Of a stretch of 64,000 nt of DNA, positions 24,717-33,491 are shown piece after piece. Below the pieces are notes generated by a model, which saw only the letters and a list, made by a program, of their open reading frames with translations, was not told the origin of the DNA and made no database searches. How positions within the stretch are numbered: the stretch's first letter is position 1; each line of letters begins with the position of its first letter. Made by a program: the position numbers and the translations under genes. The stretch lies in assembly GCA_965243105.1 (NCBI GenBank), contig CBDEUC010000003.1, positions 1,674,001 to 1,738,000 on the forward strand. Reading direction: 5' to 3'. This DNA comes from WLWS01 sp965243105. GTDB lineage: Bacteria > Pseudomonadota > Gammaproteobacteria > Eutrophobiales > Eutrophobiaceae.

Positions 24717-25852
24717 TCAAGTAGTACCACGCTGCTGTTGATATCCCAGGACAGGTAGACTTCATCATCCCATTCCAGCGTGCGAGTTGCCGAGCGCACG
24801 GTGTTTTGCGCACTGGCCTGGATAATGTGGCCGGACTCCGTCTTTACCCGGTAGAAGGACAGGTTGCCGTAGTAGCCCAGGTCCCACACCACGCCCTTAA
24901 CAACGGAAATATTCTCGTCAGTTGGTCGTGTCTTGCTTATGCTGATTTTCTCCGGCCTCACGGCAACAGTAATTGCCTTGCCTGCTTCCATGCTTTCTTC
25001 GCAGCGCGCAAGCACATGCGCCTGTATGTCGGGACAGTTAACCTCGATGTGCTCATCAGCCGCTTTTTCAACCGTGCCGTCGAGCAGGTTGATGGTGCCA
25101 AAGAAATCGGCCACGTAGCGGTTACAGGGATACTCGTAGATTTCCTTGGGTGTACCGCTTTGAATAAACTGTCCCTTTTGCATCACCGCAATACGCGATG
25201 CCAGTATCATGGCTTCATCCTGGTCATGGGTAACGACGACAAAAGTCACGCCGGTCTTGTCCTGGATGTTCATTAACTCGTACTGCGTGTGCTCGCGAAG
25301 CTTTTTATCGAGCGCGGCGAGGGGTTCATCCAGCAGGAGCAGCTTTGGTTTTTTTACCAGTGCGCGGGCCAGGGCAACACGCTGTCGTTGCCCACCGGAG
25401 AGCTGGTGAGGCTTTCTTTTTGCCAGATCACCAAGCTGCACAAGCCCAAGCATCTCATTAACCCGCTCATCAATTTCATCTTTCGGCCTGCCTTCCTTTT
25501 TTAAACCATAGGCGACATTTTTTTCCACTGTCATGTGCGGGAATACCGCGTAGGACTGGAACATCATGTTTACCGGCCGTTCATAGGGCGGCACGCTGGT
25601 CATGTCGACACCGTCAATGAGGATTTGCCCCTTGCTGGGTTTTTCAAAGCCCGCCAGCATTCTCAGCAGGGTTGTCTTGCCACAACCGGATGCGCCGAGT
25701 ATGGCAAACAGCTCGCCGCGATAGATATCCAGGCTGACATTGTTGACCGCGGCAAAGTCATCAAAAAAGCGCGAGACATTTTTTACCTGGATCAGGGGTG
25801 CTTCATCGGGTGGGCTCCAGCTGGCCCGGCTCCTGGTGTTATTGTCGTTCAT
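24713..25852 (-). CDS. potG: Polyamine ABC transporter ATPase, PotG/PotA type
   Basis: A 379-residue ATP-binding subunit. Walker A GASGCGKTT (about 53-61), signature LSGGQRQRVALARAL (about 148-162), Walker B LLLLDEPLAALD (about 170-181) and the His switch VVTHDQDEA are all present, followed by a C-terminal TOBE-type regulatory domain (from about residue 260). It powers amine import through PotH/PotI. Its start is 12 bases after the binding-protein gene. Confidence 0.92.
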   Translation of the reverse strand: MNDNNTRSRASWSPPDEAPLIQVKNVSRFFDDFAAVNNVSLDIYRGELFAILGASGCGKTTLLRMLAGFEKPSKGQILIDGVDMTSVPPYERPVNMMFQSYAVFPHMTVEKNVAYGLKKEGRPKDEIDERVNEMLGLVQLGDLAKRKPHQLSGGQRQRVALARALVKKPKLLLLDEPLAALDKKLREHTQYELMNIQDKTGVTFVVVTHDQDEAMILASRIAVMQKGQFIQSGTPKEIYEYPCNRYVADFFGTINLLDGTVEKAADEHIEVNCPDIQAHVLARCEESMEAGKAITVAVRPEKISISKTRPTDENISVVKGVVWDLGYYGNLSFYRVKTESGHIIQASAQNTVRSATRTLEWDDEVYLSWDINSSVVLLE

Positions 25853-25864
25853 GCCAGCTTCAAC

Positions 25865-26965
25865 TCAGACACCGGTCTTGACGCGGGTCCAGGTGCGCGA
25901 ACGAATACGTTCCTTCTTGGGTGGATACATGAGCACCGGCTGCAATTTTTTCTTCGTGCTTTCATCGGGATAGATGCCCGGGTCGTCCTTGATCTTCCTG
26001 TCAAGCAGGGGCGTTGCTGTCTTGTTGCCATTGGCGTAGCCGGTGAAATTACTGATCGCTGCAACAACATCCGGCCGCATCAGGTAATTGATCAGGAGGT
26101 GCGCGTTTTCCGGGTGTGGTGCATCCGCCGGGATCAGCATGATGTCAAACCACACGTGCACGCCCCCGCTTGGCATGGCGTAACCGATGTTGATATCTAT
26201 ACCGGCTTCCTCGGCGCGTCGTTTTGCCACGCCATAGTCCCCGGACCAGCTCATCGCGGCGCACATCTCGCCGTTGGGTATATCGATCAGCATTTTTGCA
26301 GAGGAGAAATACCTGATATGCGGCCTCAGTGAGCGGACCAGGTTTTCAACTTCTTTAAGGTGCGCAGCTTCGATAGAGTTGGCATCGTGTCCGAGGTAAA
26401 TCATGAAGCTCGGCAGGGTATCCGAGGGACCATCAAAAAGGCTCACGCCACAGTCCGCAAGACGTGCCAGGATTTTCTCATCAAAGAAAAAGTCCGCGTT
26501 ATCAAGGGAGACTTCCGGTATACGTTGTTTCAGCATGTCGACATTGAACATGATGCCAGTTGTGCCCCACATGTAGGGCGCACCGTAGTGGTTACCCGGG
26601 TCAAAACCACCCAGCTTGTTCATCAGACCGGGATCAAGGTGACGCCAGTTATCCAGCCTTGTCTTGTCAAGGGCCTGGAACACCCCGGCATTAATCAGTC
26701 GCGGACTGAAAGCAGCGGAGTGAATGACAACGTCGTAACCGGAGTTGCCGGCCAGTAACTTTGCATCAACGATGTTGGTGGTATCGTAGATGTCGTAGTT
26801 CACCTTGATGCCGTATTCCTTTTCGAAATTGGCGATGGTGTTCGGGCCGATATAATCTGCCCAATTATAGAAGTTGACGACTTTTTCTTCTTCGGCGAAA
26901 ACTGCCGCGGTGAACACCAGGGGCAGGCTGATAAGGAGTTGCTTGATTGTCCCTGGTACTTTCAA
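25865..26965 (-). CDS. potF: Periplasmic polyamine-binding protein, PotF/PotD type
   Basis: A 366-residue binding protein. Residues 1-24 are a signal peptide (LLISLPLVFTAAVFA). VNFYNWADYIGPNTIANFEK (about 30-49) is the classic PotF/PotD N-terminal strand; the tryptophan and acidic residues that hold polyamines recur in WSGDYGVAKRR and GGVHVWFDIML. The start is TTG at 26965, with AGGAAG upstream. First transporter gene after the acyl-CoA dehydrogenase. The true ligand may be a modified amine rather than putrescine, given the neighbouring catabolic genes. Confidence 0.88.
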   Translation of the reverse strand: MKVPGTIKQLLISLPLVFTAAVFAEEEKVVNFYNWADYIGPNTIANFEKEYGIKVNYDIYDTTNIVDAKLLAGNSGYDVVIHSAAFSPRLINAGVFQALDKTRLDNWRHLDPGLMNKLGGFDPGNHYGAPYMWGTTGIMFNVDMLKQRIPEVSLDNADFFFDEKILARLADCGVSLFDGPSDTLPSFMIYLGHDANSIEAAHLKEVENLVRSLRPHIRYFSSAKMLIDIPNGEMCAAMSWSGDYGVAKRRAEEAGIDINIGYAMPSGGVHVWFDIMLIPADAPHPENAHLLINYLMRPDVVAAISNFTGYANGNKTATPLLDRKIKDDPGIYPDESTKKKLQPVLMYPPKKERIRSRTWTRVKTGV

Positions 26966-26976
26966 GCCAAGACTTC

Positions 26977-28131
26977 CTACATACCGTCGAGGCCGCGTTT
27001 ATTGAGGCTCTTGGCAATGATAAGGCGTTGCATTTCGCTGGTGCCTTCCCAGATTCGATCCACGCGTAGTTCCCGGAAAAAACGTTCTGCTGCATTCTCT
27101 CGCATATAGCCGCGACCACCAAGTATTTGTACCGCGCGGTCGGCAACGCGGTTGGCCATTTCAGAGGCGTAAAGCTTGGCCATGGAGCAGCGATTATGTA
27201 ACTGCTTCAGGTCTTCGTTGTTATCGTGGGCCTCGGCCGCTTCGTAGGTAATAAGGCGTGCCGCCCAGAGCTCGGTCACGCTGTCGGCCAGCATGATCTG
27301 TATGGCCTGCTTGTCAGCCAGCTTTTCCCCCTGGATATCACGGTTCTTCGCAAACTCCGATGCCTCCTCGATAAGCCTTGCAGCCGCACCACAGCAGCGT
27401 GCTGCAATCATCATGCGTTCATGGCGAAACCAGCTTCGCGTGTACTGCATACCATCGCCTTCCTCGCCGATACGATTTTCCGCGGGAACAAATACATCCT
27501 TAAAAGTGTAAGTCGGGTGATGGGCAGAGAAGGTGTGGCTGAAAAGCGGATTGGCAGCAACTTCTACACCAGCTGTGTCAATATCAAGAAAGAATAGCGC
27601 GTGCTCGCCATTTTCAAGTACCGCCTGGATGAAAAAGTAATCGGCCAGGTTTGCGCTCGTGACAAACCATTTTTCACCATTGAGCAGGTAACCACCGTCA
27701 GTAGCCGTAGCCGTGGTATGGATCACTTCGTGGGATCCACTTTCCGCCTCGGTAATGGCATAGCATTCCTTGCGTGTTCCATGCGCCAGTGGAAGAACGT
27801 ACTTTTCCAGCTGGCCCTCGCTACAGGCTTCAAACATCCACTTCTGTGCTTCAGAAAAACACCAGCAAAGCGCATTGGTTACCCGGCCAAGCTGTTCCCA
27901 TACTGCCACCTGCTCGGTCATGCTGAGCGCAAGGCCACCGTGTTCTTTCGGCACATCCATCCTGCTGAAGCCAAGCTCCACTGCCTTTGCATGGTGTTGC
28001 CTGCTGACTTCTTCGGGCAGGAAGCCACCGTTAAACTCGGCCTCCACTTCCCAGGGGATCAAATCGTTTTCTGCAAACTCCCTGGCCTTTTGCTGCCAGG
28101 CCCTGGCATCGTCATCGAGTTTTATATCCAC
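26977..28131 (-). CDS. Acyl-CoA dehydrogenase family flavoprotein
   Basis: A 384-residue acyl-CoA dehydrogenase. CYAITEAESGSHEVIHTTAT (about 121-140) and GEKWFVTSANLADYFFIQA match the FAD/substrate segments, and the C-terminal QILGGRGYMRENAAERFFRE (about 342-361) is the family signature. It would introduce a 2,3 double bond into an acyl-CoA. Together with the enoyl-CoA hydratase and ADP-forming CoA ligase of the divergent operon it completes the first steps of a beta-oxidation-like route. GTG start, 3 bases after the TetR gene; followed directly by potF, so regulator, dehydrogenase and importer are one transcript. Confidence 0.88.
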   Translation of the reverse strand: MDIKLDDDARAWQQKAREFAENDLIPWEVEAEFNGGFLPEEVSRQHHAKAVELGFSRMDVPKEHGGLALSMTEQVAVWEQLGRVTNALCWCFSEAQKWMFEACSEGQLEKYVLPLAHGTRKECYAITEAESGSHEVIHTTATATDGGYLLNGEKWFVTSANLADYFFIQAVLENGEHALFFLDIDTAGVEVAANPLFSHTFSAHHPTYTFKDVFVPAENRIGEEGDGMQYTRSWFRHERMMIAARCCGAAARLIEEASEFAKNRDIQGEKLADKQAIQIMLADSVTELWAARLITYEAAEAHDNNEDLKQLHNRCSMAKLYASEMANRVADRAVQILGGRGYMRENAAERFFRELRVDRIWEGTSEMQRLIIAKSLNKRGLDGM

Positions 28132-28134
28132 GGC

Positions 28135-28785
28135 CTAGTTTCCCGGTGTTTCACTGAAGTGCCTGGGAAAGGTGGAAACCAGGTACTCCCAGCAAATGTC
28201 ATGGGCTTCCTGGCGATCGAGTTCCCTGGGTGTCATGAGAAGATCCAGCCACAGCCCGTTGATCAGTGCCGCCAGCCCAATGGCAAAGCGTCGGGCGTTA
28301 ACATTCGTGTATTCACCCTCGACGATTAGCTGCTCACATATGCGGGTGACGATCTCGTTGTTTCTTTCATCGGAGCTTGAACAGATTTCCGTGTAGGTGG
28401 GGCGTGATTTAACTTCGCCCCAGAAAGCAAACCAGGTGGCGAGTTTTTTACGTTCACACATCTTCGCATCAAAGTCCGCCCTGACCACGGCCGCGAGCTG
28501 CTCGGCGGCAGAGTCACCGGCTTTTGCCAGTGCATTGTTCCAGTGGGTTTCGTACTCGTCGGACAGGTAACGCAGGGTTTCTTCAAAAAGCCTTTCCTTG
28601 CTTTGAAAGTGCAGGTTGATAATGCCAAGGCTCAAACCCGCATCCGAGGTGACGTCAGCCATGGTGGTGCCGGCGATGCCTTTCTTTGAAATACAGCGCA
28701 TGGTTGACTTGATCAGCTGTTCCCGTCGTCGCTCCTTGCTCACGGTACGGCTGTTTCCGGCCTCTTTCTGTTTTGTTTGAACCAT
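28135..28785 (-). CDS. BetI-like TetR-family transcriptional regulator
   Basis: A 216-residue TetR-type repressor. The helix-turn-helix lies at about residues 42-65 (TTMADVTSDAGLSLGIINLHF). The C-terminal part with LATWFAFWGEVKSRP and RFAIGLAALINGLWLDLLM resembles BetI, the choline-responsive repressor, suggesting an ammonium-type or polyamine effector (inference). It heads the minus-strand unit with the acyl-CoA dehydrogenase and pot genes. The 18-bp palindrome 86 bases upstream is its likely operator, and an identical pair of half-sites in the puuA promoter is a probable second target. Confidence 0.88.
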   Translation of the reverse strand: MVQTKQKEAGNSRTVSKERRREQLIKSTMRCISKKGIAGTTMADVTSDAGLSLGIINLHFQSKERLFEETLRYLSDEYETHWNNALAKAGDSAAEQLAAVVRADFDAKMCERKKLATWFAFWGEVKSRPTYTEICSSSDERNNEIVTRICEQLIVEGEYTNVNARRFAIGLAALINGLWLDLLMTPRELDRQEAHDICWEYLVSTFPRHFSETPGN

Positions 28786-28870
28786 GTTGTTCTCGTCTCA
28801 AGTTCACCCGGCGAAGGCGGGGTGTGCATGGCATTCTGCCAGTAAATAACAGCACAATTCAAGCAAAATA

Positions 28871-28888
28871 TGAATGAATAATCATTCA
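28871..28888. promoter_or_regulatory. TetR-type operator TGAATGA-ATAA-TCATTCA
   Basis: Perfect 7-bp inverted repeat, extendable to 8 bp (ATGAATGA/TCATTCAT), in the 170-base divergent promoter between the BetI-like regulator (start 86 bases away) and the catabolic operon (start 67 bases away). The half-sites are identical to those at 21396-21413. Confidence 0.8.
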
Positions 28889-28955
28889 TTTTTAGTGGAC
28901 AAGCAAAAATGGTCGTGGCATGCTGGAGGCCCTGAAATAAGCTCAAGGTTGTTAT

Positions 28956-30290
28956 ATGCCACGCAAATTAGAACGCTCAAACCAGCATTTTCACAAGGCC
29001 AACACGCGTCTTCCCCTGGGGGTGACCTCCAACTTTCGCTACTGGGGAGAAGACAGGACGATATTCATAAAGCGTGGCAAGGGCGCGCGGATCTGGGATC
29101 TTGATGACAACGAGTACGTGGATTACCGGCTTGGTTACGGGCCGGCGATACTGGGGTATGGCAACGAGGAAGTGGATGCAGCTGCACGGGAAGGCATGGA
29201 AGTCGGCGGCGTGTTTGCGCTGGCCACGGAAAAAGAATTTAGCGTAGCCGAGAGAATATCGCGCATGGTGCCGGCGGCGGAGCTGGTGCGTTATTCCAAT
29301 TCCGGTACCGAGGCTGTCATGGCGGCACTGCGTCTTGCCCGCGCCCACACAGGCAAGGAAAAACATGTCATGGTTGAAGGTGGATACCATGGTGTATTTG
29401 CCGAGGTGCTCTGGGGCGTGGATCTCGAAAGCTGGGATCCTGAAAAGGGCGAGCCACAGCTCGAGGCTGAAAGTGAAGGGCTGCCTTCTGTATTAAAGGA
29501 CATGGTGCACATCGTGCCCATGAACGACGCCAACAGGCTCGAGGATCTTTTCAAAAAAGACGCGGACAACATCGCTGCACTGCTCATTGAACCCATCCTT
29601 GGTAACTGTTGCGGCATCACGGCCGAGAAAAGCTACATGCAGGCAGTGAGAGAACTTTGCGACAAGTACAACGTGGTGCTGATCATCGACGAGGTGAAAA
29701 CCGGTTTCAGGGTTGCGAAAGGCGGTGTGCAGGAACTCATGGGTATCAAGGCCGATCTCTGTACCTTTGCCAAGGCGGTCGCGAATGGCTATCCCATCTC
29801 GGTGGTTGCCGGGCGCGAAGATATCATGCGCCAGGTCGGTAACGGTGTCATACACGGCGGTACATACACTGCCCACTCTGTTGCCATTGCGGCAGCCGAC
29901 AAGACACTCGAAATACTTGAAACAAGCTCGGCATTGGAGGACATTGCAGCCTACGGTTCAAAATTGCAGCAGGGTATAACGGACATTCTTGAGCGACGCG
30001 GAATTGCCCACTCGTTCTCCGGGCATCCGTCAATGCCGGGGCTGTTTTTTGATGAGACTGCACCAGGTAACTACCGCGACTGGCTCAAGGCCGATTATGC
30101 TTTTTATGATGCCATTGCACCGGTGCTTCATGATAACGGTGTGCTGGTAGAGCCGGACTCCAGGGAGCCCTGGTTTATCAGTGCTGCCCACGACGAGGCC
30201 TGCCTCGCGGACACGCTGAGCGGTTTTGAGAAAGCGGTGGATATTGAGCTTGAGAATCGAAACAACGGATACAAGAAAGAATCAGCCTGA
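28956..30290 (+). CDS. Class III aminotransferase (glutamate-1-semialdehyde-mutase-like)
   Basis: A 444-residue PLP enzyme. RYSNSGTEAVMAALRLAR (about 109-126) binds the cofactor phosphate, VVLIIDEVKTGFR (about 240-252) holds the PLP Asp, and CTFAKAVANGYPISV (near residue 270) carries the Schiff-base Lys. The overall form is closer to glutamate-1-semialdehyde aminomutase and related omega-transaminases than to SpuC. First gene of the seven-gene plus-strand operon; AAGG 7 bases before the ATG. It may transaminate or epimerise the pathway's amine intermediate. It is not HemL: its neighbours are catabolic. Confidence 0.82.
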   Translation: MPRKLERSNQHFHKANTRLPLGVTSNFRYWGEDRTIFIKRGKGARIWDLDDNEYVDYRLGYGPAILGYGNEEVDAAAREGMEVGGVFALATEKEFSVAERISRMVPAAELVRYSNSGTEAVMAALRLARAHTGKEKHVMVEGGYHGVFAEVLWGVDLESWDPEKGEPQLEAESEGLPSVLKDMVHIVPMNDANRLEDLFKKDADNIAALLIEPILGNCCGITAEKSYMQAVRELCDKYNVVLIIDEVKTGFRVAKGGVQELMGIKADLCTFAKAVANGYPISVVAGREDIMRQVGNGVIHGGTYTAHSVAIAAADKTLEILETSSALEDIAAYGSKLQQGITDILERRGIAHSFSGHPSMPGLFFDETAPGNYRDWLKADYAFYDAIAPVLHDNGVLVEPDSREPWFISAAHDEACLADTLSGFEKAVDIELENRNNGYKKESA

Positions 30291-30316
30291 CGAGGTTTTA
30301 AAGGGGGGTATTATCG

Positions 30317-31933
30317 TTGAAGAAATATGATGCAATTGTAGTCGGTGCCGGGCACAACGGGCTGACCAACGCCGCCTACCTTGCCAAGGCAGGGTTGAAG
30401 GTGCTGGTGGTAGAGAAGAACCCGTGGATTGGCGGCGCCTCGGTGAGCCGTTCACTTTATGACGGCTGGACTTATTCAAACTGTTCCTACGTGTGCAGCC
30501 TGTTCAGGCCGGAGATATACCGCGACCTTGAACTGGCAAAGCATGGCCTGCAGGTAATTCCCTACGAAGGTGGCATCACCTTCATGCAAAACGGCGACTA
30601 TTTTGGTAACTATCCCGACCATGAACGTCATCACAGGGAAATAGCCAGGCATTCAAAGCGCGATGCCAATGCCTACGATCGTTTTTCTGCCGACGTCTCG
30701 CGACAAACTCGATTGATTCGGCCTTTTCTCATGCGTACACCGCCGGATCCCACCTCTTTCAAACCAAGAGATGTCATGGAGCTTGTTTACATGCTCAAGA
30801 CTTACTGGGACCTGGGTGAAGAGATTCTTTATGACACCATGCGTTTCTGGACCATGAGCGTGGGTGATTTTCTTGATGAGTATTTTGAGTCCGACGTGGT
30901 CAAGGCACACATGGCCGGTTCCGGCATCATCGGTACCGCGCTGGGCATTTATTCTCCCGGCACGGCCTACGTGCTGTTGCACCATTACATGGGTGACGTG
31001 GATGGCAGCATCGGCTCCTGGGGTTTTGCCCGCGGTGGCATGGGGTCAATAGCAAAAGCACTGGCTTCAGCCTTTCAGTCTTTCGGTGGCGAAATACTCA
31101 CCGATGCCGGCGTTGACCACGTGATAGTAAAAAATGGCGAGGTGAAAGGTGTTGCTCTTGAAAACGGCGACGACCATTACGCGGACATTGTCATCTCCAA
31201 CCTTGACCCCAAGCGCACCTTCCTCAACATCATGAAGGAAAATGACCTGCCCGGCGACGTCGTGACAAAGGCAAGGAACTTCAAGATCAGGGGCTCGTCC
31301 GGAAAGCTCAACATTGCCCTTGATGGCATGCCTACCTTCAAGGCCATGGAGAAAGGGCACGAGTTACTGAAAGCGGACTTTCACTTTATTGATTCCATGG
31401 AGCGCATGGAACGTGCCTACGATGACTGGAAAAACGGGACCTGGTCAAAAGATCCCTATCTCGATACCTTGATTCCGACCCAGGTGGACCCGACCATGGC
31501 GCCACCGGGTAAACACATGATGACAGTTTTCGTGCAGTACTGTCCGCCCAAGGTCAATGGTGAAGACTGGACCGATGAACAGCGTGATGCCTTTGGACAA
31601 ACGGTTATCGACCAGATTTCTGAATACAGTCCCGATTTCAAGGATCTCATCCTGCATGCAGAGATCAGGACACCCCGTGAACTTGAAAACGAAGTCGGTC
31701 TTACCGAGGGCAATATCTTCCAGGGGGAGCTGACCATGGACCAGCTGCTGTTTAACCGGCCCTTTCCCGGTTATGCGCAGTACCGTGGCCCGGTAAAAGG
31801 TTTGTACATGTCGGGTTCCGGCACCCACCCGGGTGGCGGTGTCATGGGAGCACCGGGTCTCAACTCGGCCAGGGAAATCCTCGGTGACCTTGGCAAGAAG
31901 AACGTTGTACCGGAGGCCTTTAGCGATGAGTAA
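30317..31933 (+). CDS. Phytoene-desaturase-like NAD(P)/FAD oxidoreductase, copy 1
   Basis: A 538-residue COG1233-type flavoprotein. The N-terminal dinucleotide motif AIVVGAGHNGLTNAAYLAKAG (split at about residues 6-26) is followed by VLVVEKNPWIGG. Near the C-terminus LYMSGSGTHPGGGVMGAPGL (about 496-515) is the second FAD-binding motif. Carotenoid genes are absent, so an amine or amino-acid dehydrogenase role is more likely. TTG start with AAGGGGGG 9 bases upstream. It overlaps the second copy by 8 bases; the two are probably subunits or successive enzymes. Confidence 0.8.
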   Translation: MKKYDAIVVGAGHNGLTNAAYLAKAGLKVLVVEKNPWIGGASVSRSLYDGWTYSNCSYVCSLFRPEIYRDLELAKHGLQVIPYEGGITFMQNGDYFGNYPDHERHHREIARHSKRDANAYDRFSADVSRQTRLIRPFLMRTPPDPTSFKPRDVMELVYMLKTYWDLGEEILYDTMRFWTMSVGDFLDEYFESDVVKAHMAGSGIIGTALGIYSPGTAYVLLHHYMGDVDGSIGSWGFARGGMGSIAKALASAFQSFGGEILTDAGVDHVIVKNGEVKGVALENGDDHYADIVISNLDPKRTFLNIMKENDLPGDVVTKARNFKIRGSSGKLNIALDGMPTFKAMEKGHELLKADFHFIDSMERMERAYDDWKNGTWSKDPYLDTLIPTQVDPTMAPPGKHMMTVFVQYCPPKVNGEDWTDEQRDAFGQTVIDQISEYSPDFKDLILHAEIRTPRELENEVGLTEGNIFQGELTMDQLLFNRPFPGYAQYRGPVKGLYMSGSGTHPGGGVMGAPGLNSAREILGDLGKKNVVPEAFSDE

Positions 31934-33491
31934 TTTTGATACGATAATTATTGGTGCCGGTCACAATGGCCTGGTCTGCGCAAGCTACCTGGCAAAGGCG
32001 GGTCGAAAGGTGCTTGTTCTTGAAGCCAACGAGCAGGTTGGCGGCGCAGCGATAACAAGGGAATTCGCTGAAGGCTATTCCGTCTCTGCGTGTGCTCACC
32101 TGCTTAACCTGTTACACCCCCAGGTGATTTCAGATCTCTCCCTTGAACAACACGGTTTGAACATGGCCGCAACGGACCTTTCTACCATTGCACTTTCAAG
32201 CACAGGCGAGAACCTGGTACTCAAGCGTGACTCACTGAGCGGAAATGGTATCGGTGTTTCAGAGCAGCAGGCATACCGGGATTTCCAGGACAAGCTAAGA
32301 CGCTTTTCCAAGATACTGCAAAAGACCTTCATGAAGCGCCCACCAAGACTGGTGCACAAGGATCCTGCGGATCTCATGAGCCTTGCCTCTCTTGGTCTCA
32401 GCGTGCGCATGCTGGGGCGTGAGGATATGCGCGAGTTGCTGAGGATCGGCGCCATCAATATCTATGACGTGTTGCAGGAAAGTTTTGATAACGAGTTACT
32501 CAAGGGCGCACTTGGTTTTGACGCGGTGCTGGGCAGTAACCTCGGACCACGTTCACCCAACTCGGTACTGACTTATCTTTATCGCCTGAGCGGACAACTG
32601 GACAGCACTGACACGGCGGTATCACTACCTGAAGAAGGTATGCGTGGATTCAGTACGGCGCTCAGGAAATCAGCAGAGGCTGCAGGCGTGGAAATTCGAA
32701 CAGGTGCAGCAGTCAAACGCGTGTTACTGGATGTGGACAGGGTCATCGGCGTGGAAACTGACACCGGTGAAAAGCTTAACAGTGACCTGGTGGTCTCCAA
32801 TGCCGATCCAAAAACGACCTTCCTGCAACTGGTCGGGGCACGAAACCTTGAATCAGGGTTTACGCGTCGTGTTAATAACATTCGCATGCAGGGCAAGGCA
32901 GCGAAATTACACCTGGCTCTTGATGGCCTGCCTGAATTTGCCGGGCTGAATGAAATTGAGCTTGGCCAGAGACTGGTTATTTCGCCAGACCTTGATTACC
33001 TTGAAAAGGCCTTTGATCACTCCAAGTACGGGGAATATTCCAATGCACCCGCGCTCGAGGTGAGCATCCCTTCAATCCATGACAAGAGCCTTGCTCCCGA
33101 GGGTAAGCATGTCCTGTCTGCCATTGTTCAATACGCACCCTATAACCTGCGCGCTGGCTGGGACAGTAACAGGGAAACATTTTCCAACCTGGTGATAGAT
33201 CTCCTGGCGGAGTATGCGCCGGGCATCAGGGAGCAGGTCAATGCCTCTGAGTTATTGACACCGGTGGATATTGAATCTGAATTTAACATGCACGGCGGTC
33301 ACTGGCATCACGGTGAGTACACCCTGGATCAATTTATGATGCTAAGACCGGTCCCCGGTGCCGCTCAGTATTCAACACCGGTAAAAGGATTGTACCTTTG
33401 TGGAGCCGGTGCCCACCCTGGTGGTGGCCTCATGGGACTTGCAGGGCGGAACGCCGCGAACGAGATTAGCAGTGGAGGGCAGAAGTCATGA
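31926..33491 (+). CDS. Phytoene-desaturase-like NAD(P)/FAD oxidoreductase, copy 2
   Basis: A 521-residue paralogue of the preceding protein, with the FAD motif IIIGAGHNGLVCASYLAKAG near residue 6-25 and the C-terminal LYLCGAGAHPGGGLMGLAG. The two copies are clearly diverged, so they probably act on different substrates or form a heterodimer. ATG at 31926 overlaps the end of copy 1; the open frame extends to 31833 inside copy 1 but lacks support. Its stop overlaps the next start (ATGA). Confidence 0.8.
   Translation: MSNFDTIIIGAGHNGLVCASYLAKAGRKVLVLEANEQVGGAAITREFAEGYSVSACAHLLNLLHPQVISDLSLEQHGLNMAATDLSTIALSSTGENLVLKRDSLSGNGIGVSEQQAYRDFQDKLRRFSKILQKTFMKRPPRLVHKDPADLMSLASLGLSVRMLGREDMRELLRIGAINIYDVLQESFDNELLKGALGFDAVLGSNLGPRSPNSVLTYLYRLSGQLDSTDTAVSLPEEGMRGFSTALRKSAEAAGVEIRTGAAVKRVLLDVDRVIGVETDTGEKLNSDLVVSNADPKTTFLQLVGARNLESGFTRRVNNIRMQGKAAKLHLALDGLPEFAGLNEIELGQRLVISPDLDYLEKAFDHSKYGEYSNAPALEVSIPSIHDKSLAPEGKHVLSAIVQYAPYNLRAGWDSNRETFSNLVIDLLAEYAPGIREQVNASELLTPVDIESEFNMHGGHWHHGEYTLDQFMMLRPVPGAAQYSTPVKGLYLCGAGAHPGGGLMGLAGRNAANEISSGGQKS

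Noticed and set aside
25535..26332. 265-codon plus-strand frame
   Set aside because: Antisense to the potG and potF genes; no recognisable domain.
28956..30290. Assignment as HemL (glutamate-1-semialdehyde aminomutase)
   Set aside because: The neighbours are catabolic and an amine-responsive regulator precedes it; similarity in form is shared by many omega-transaminases.
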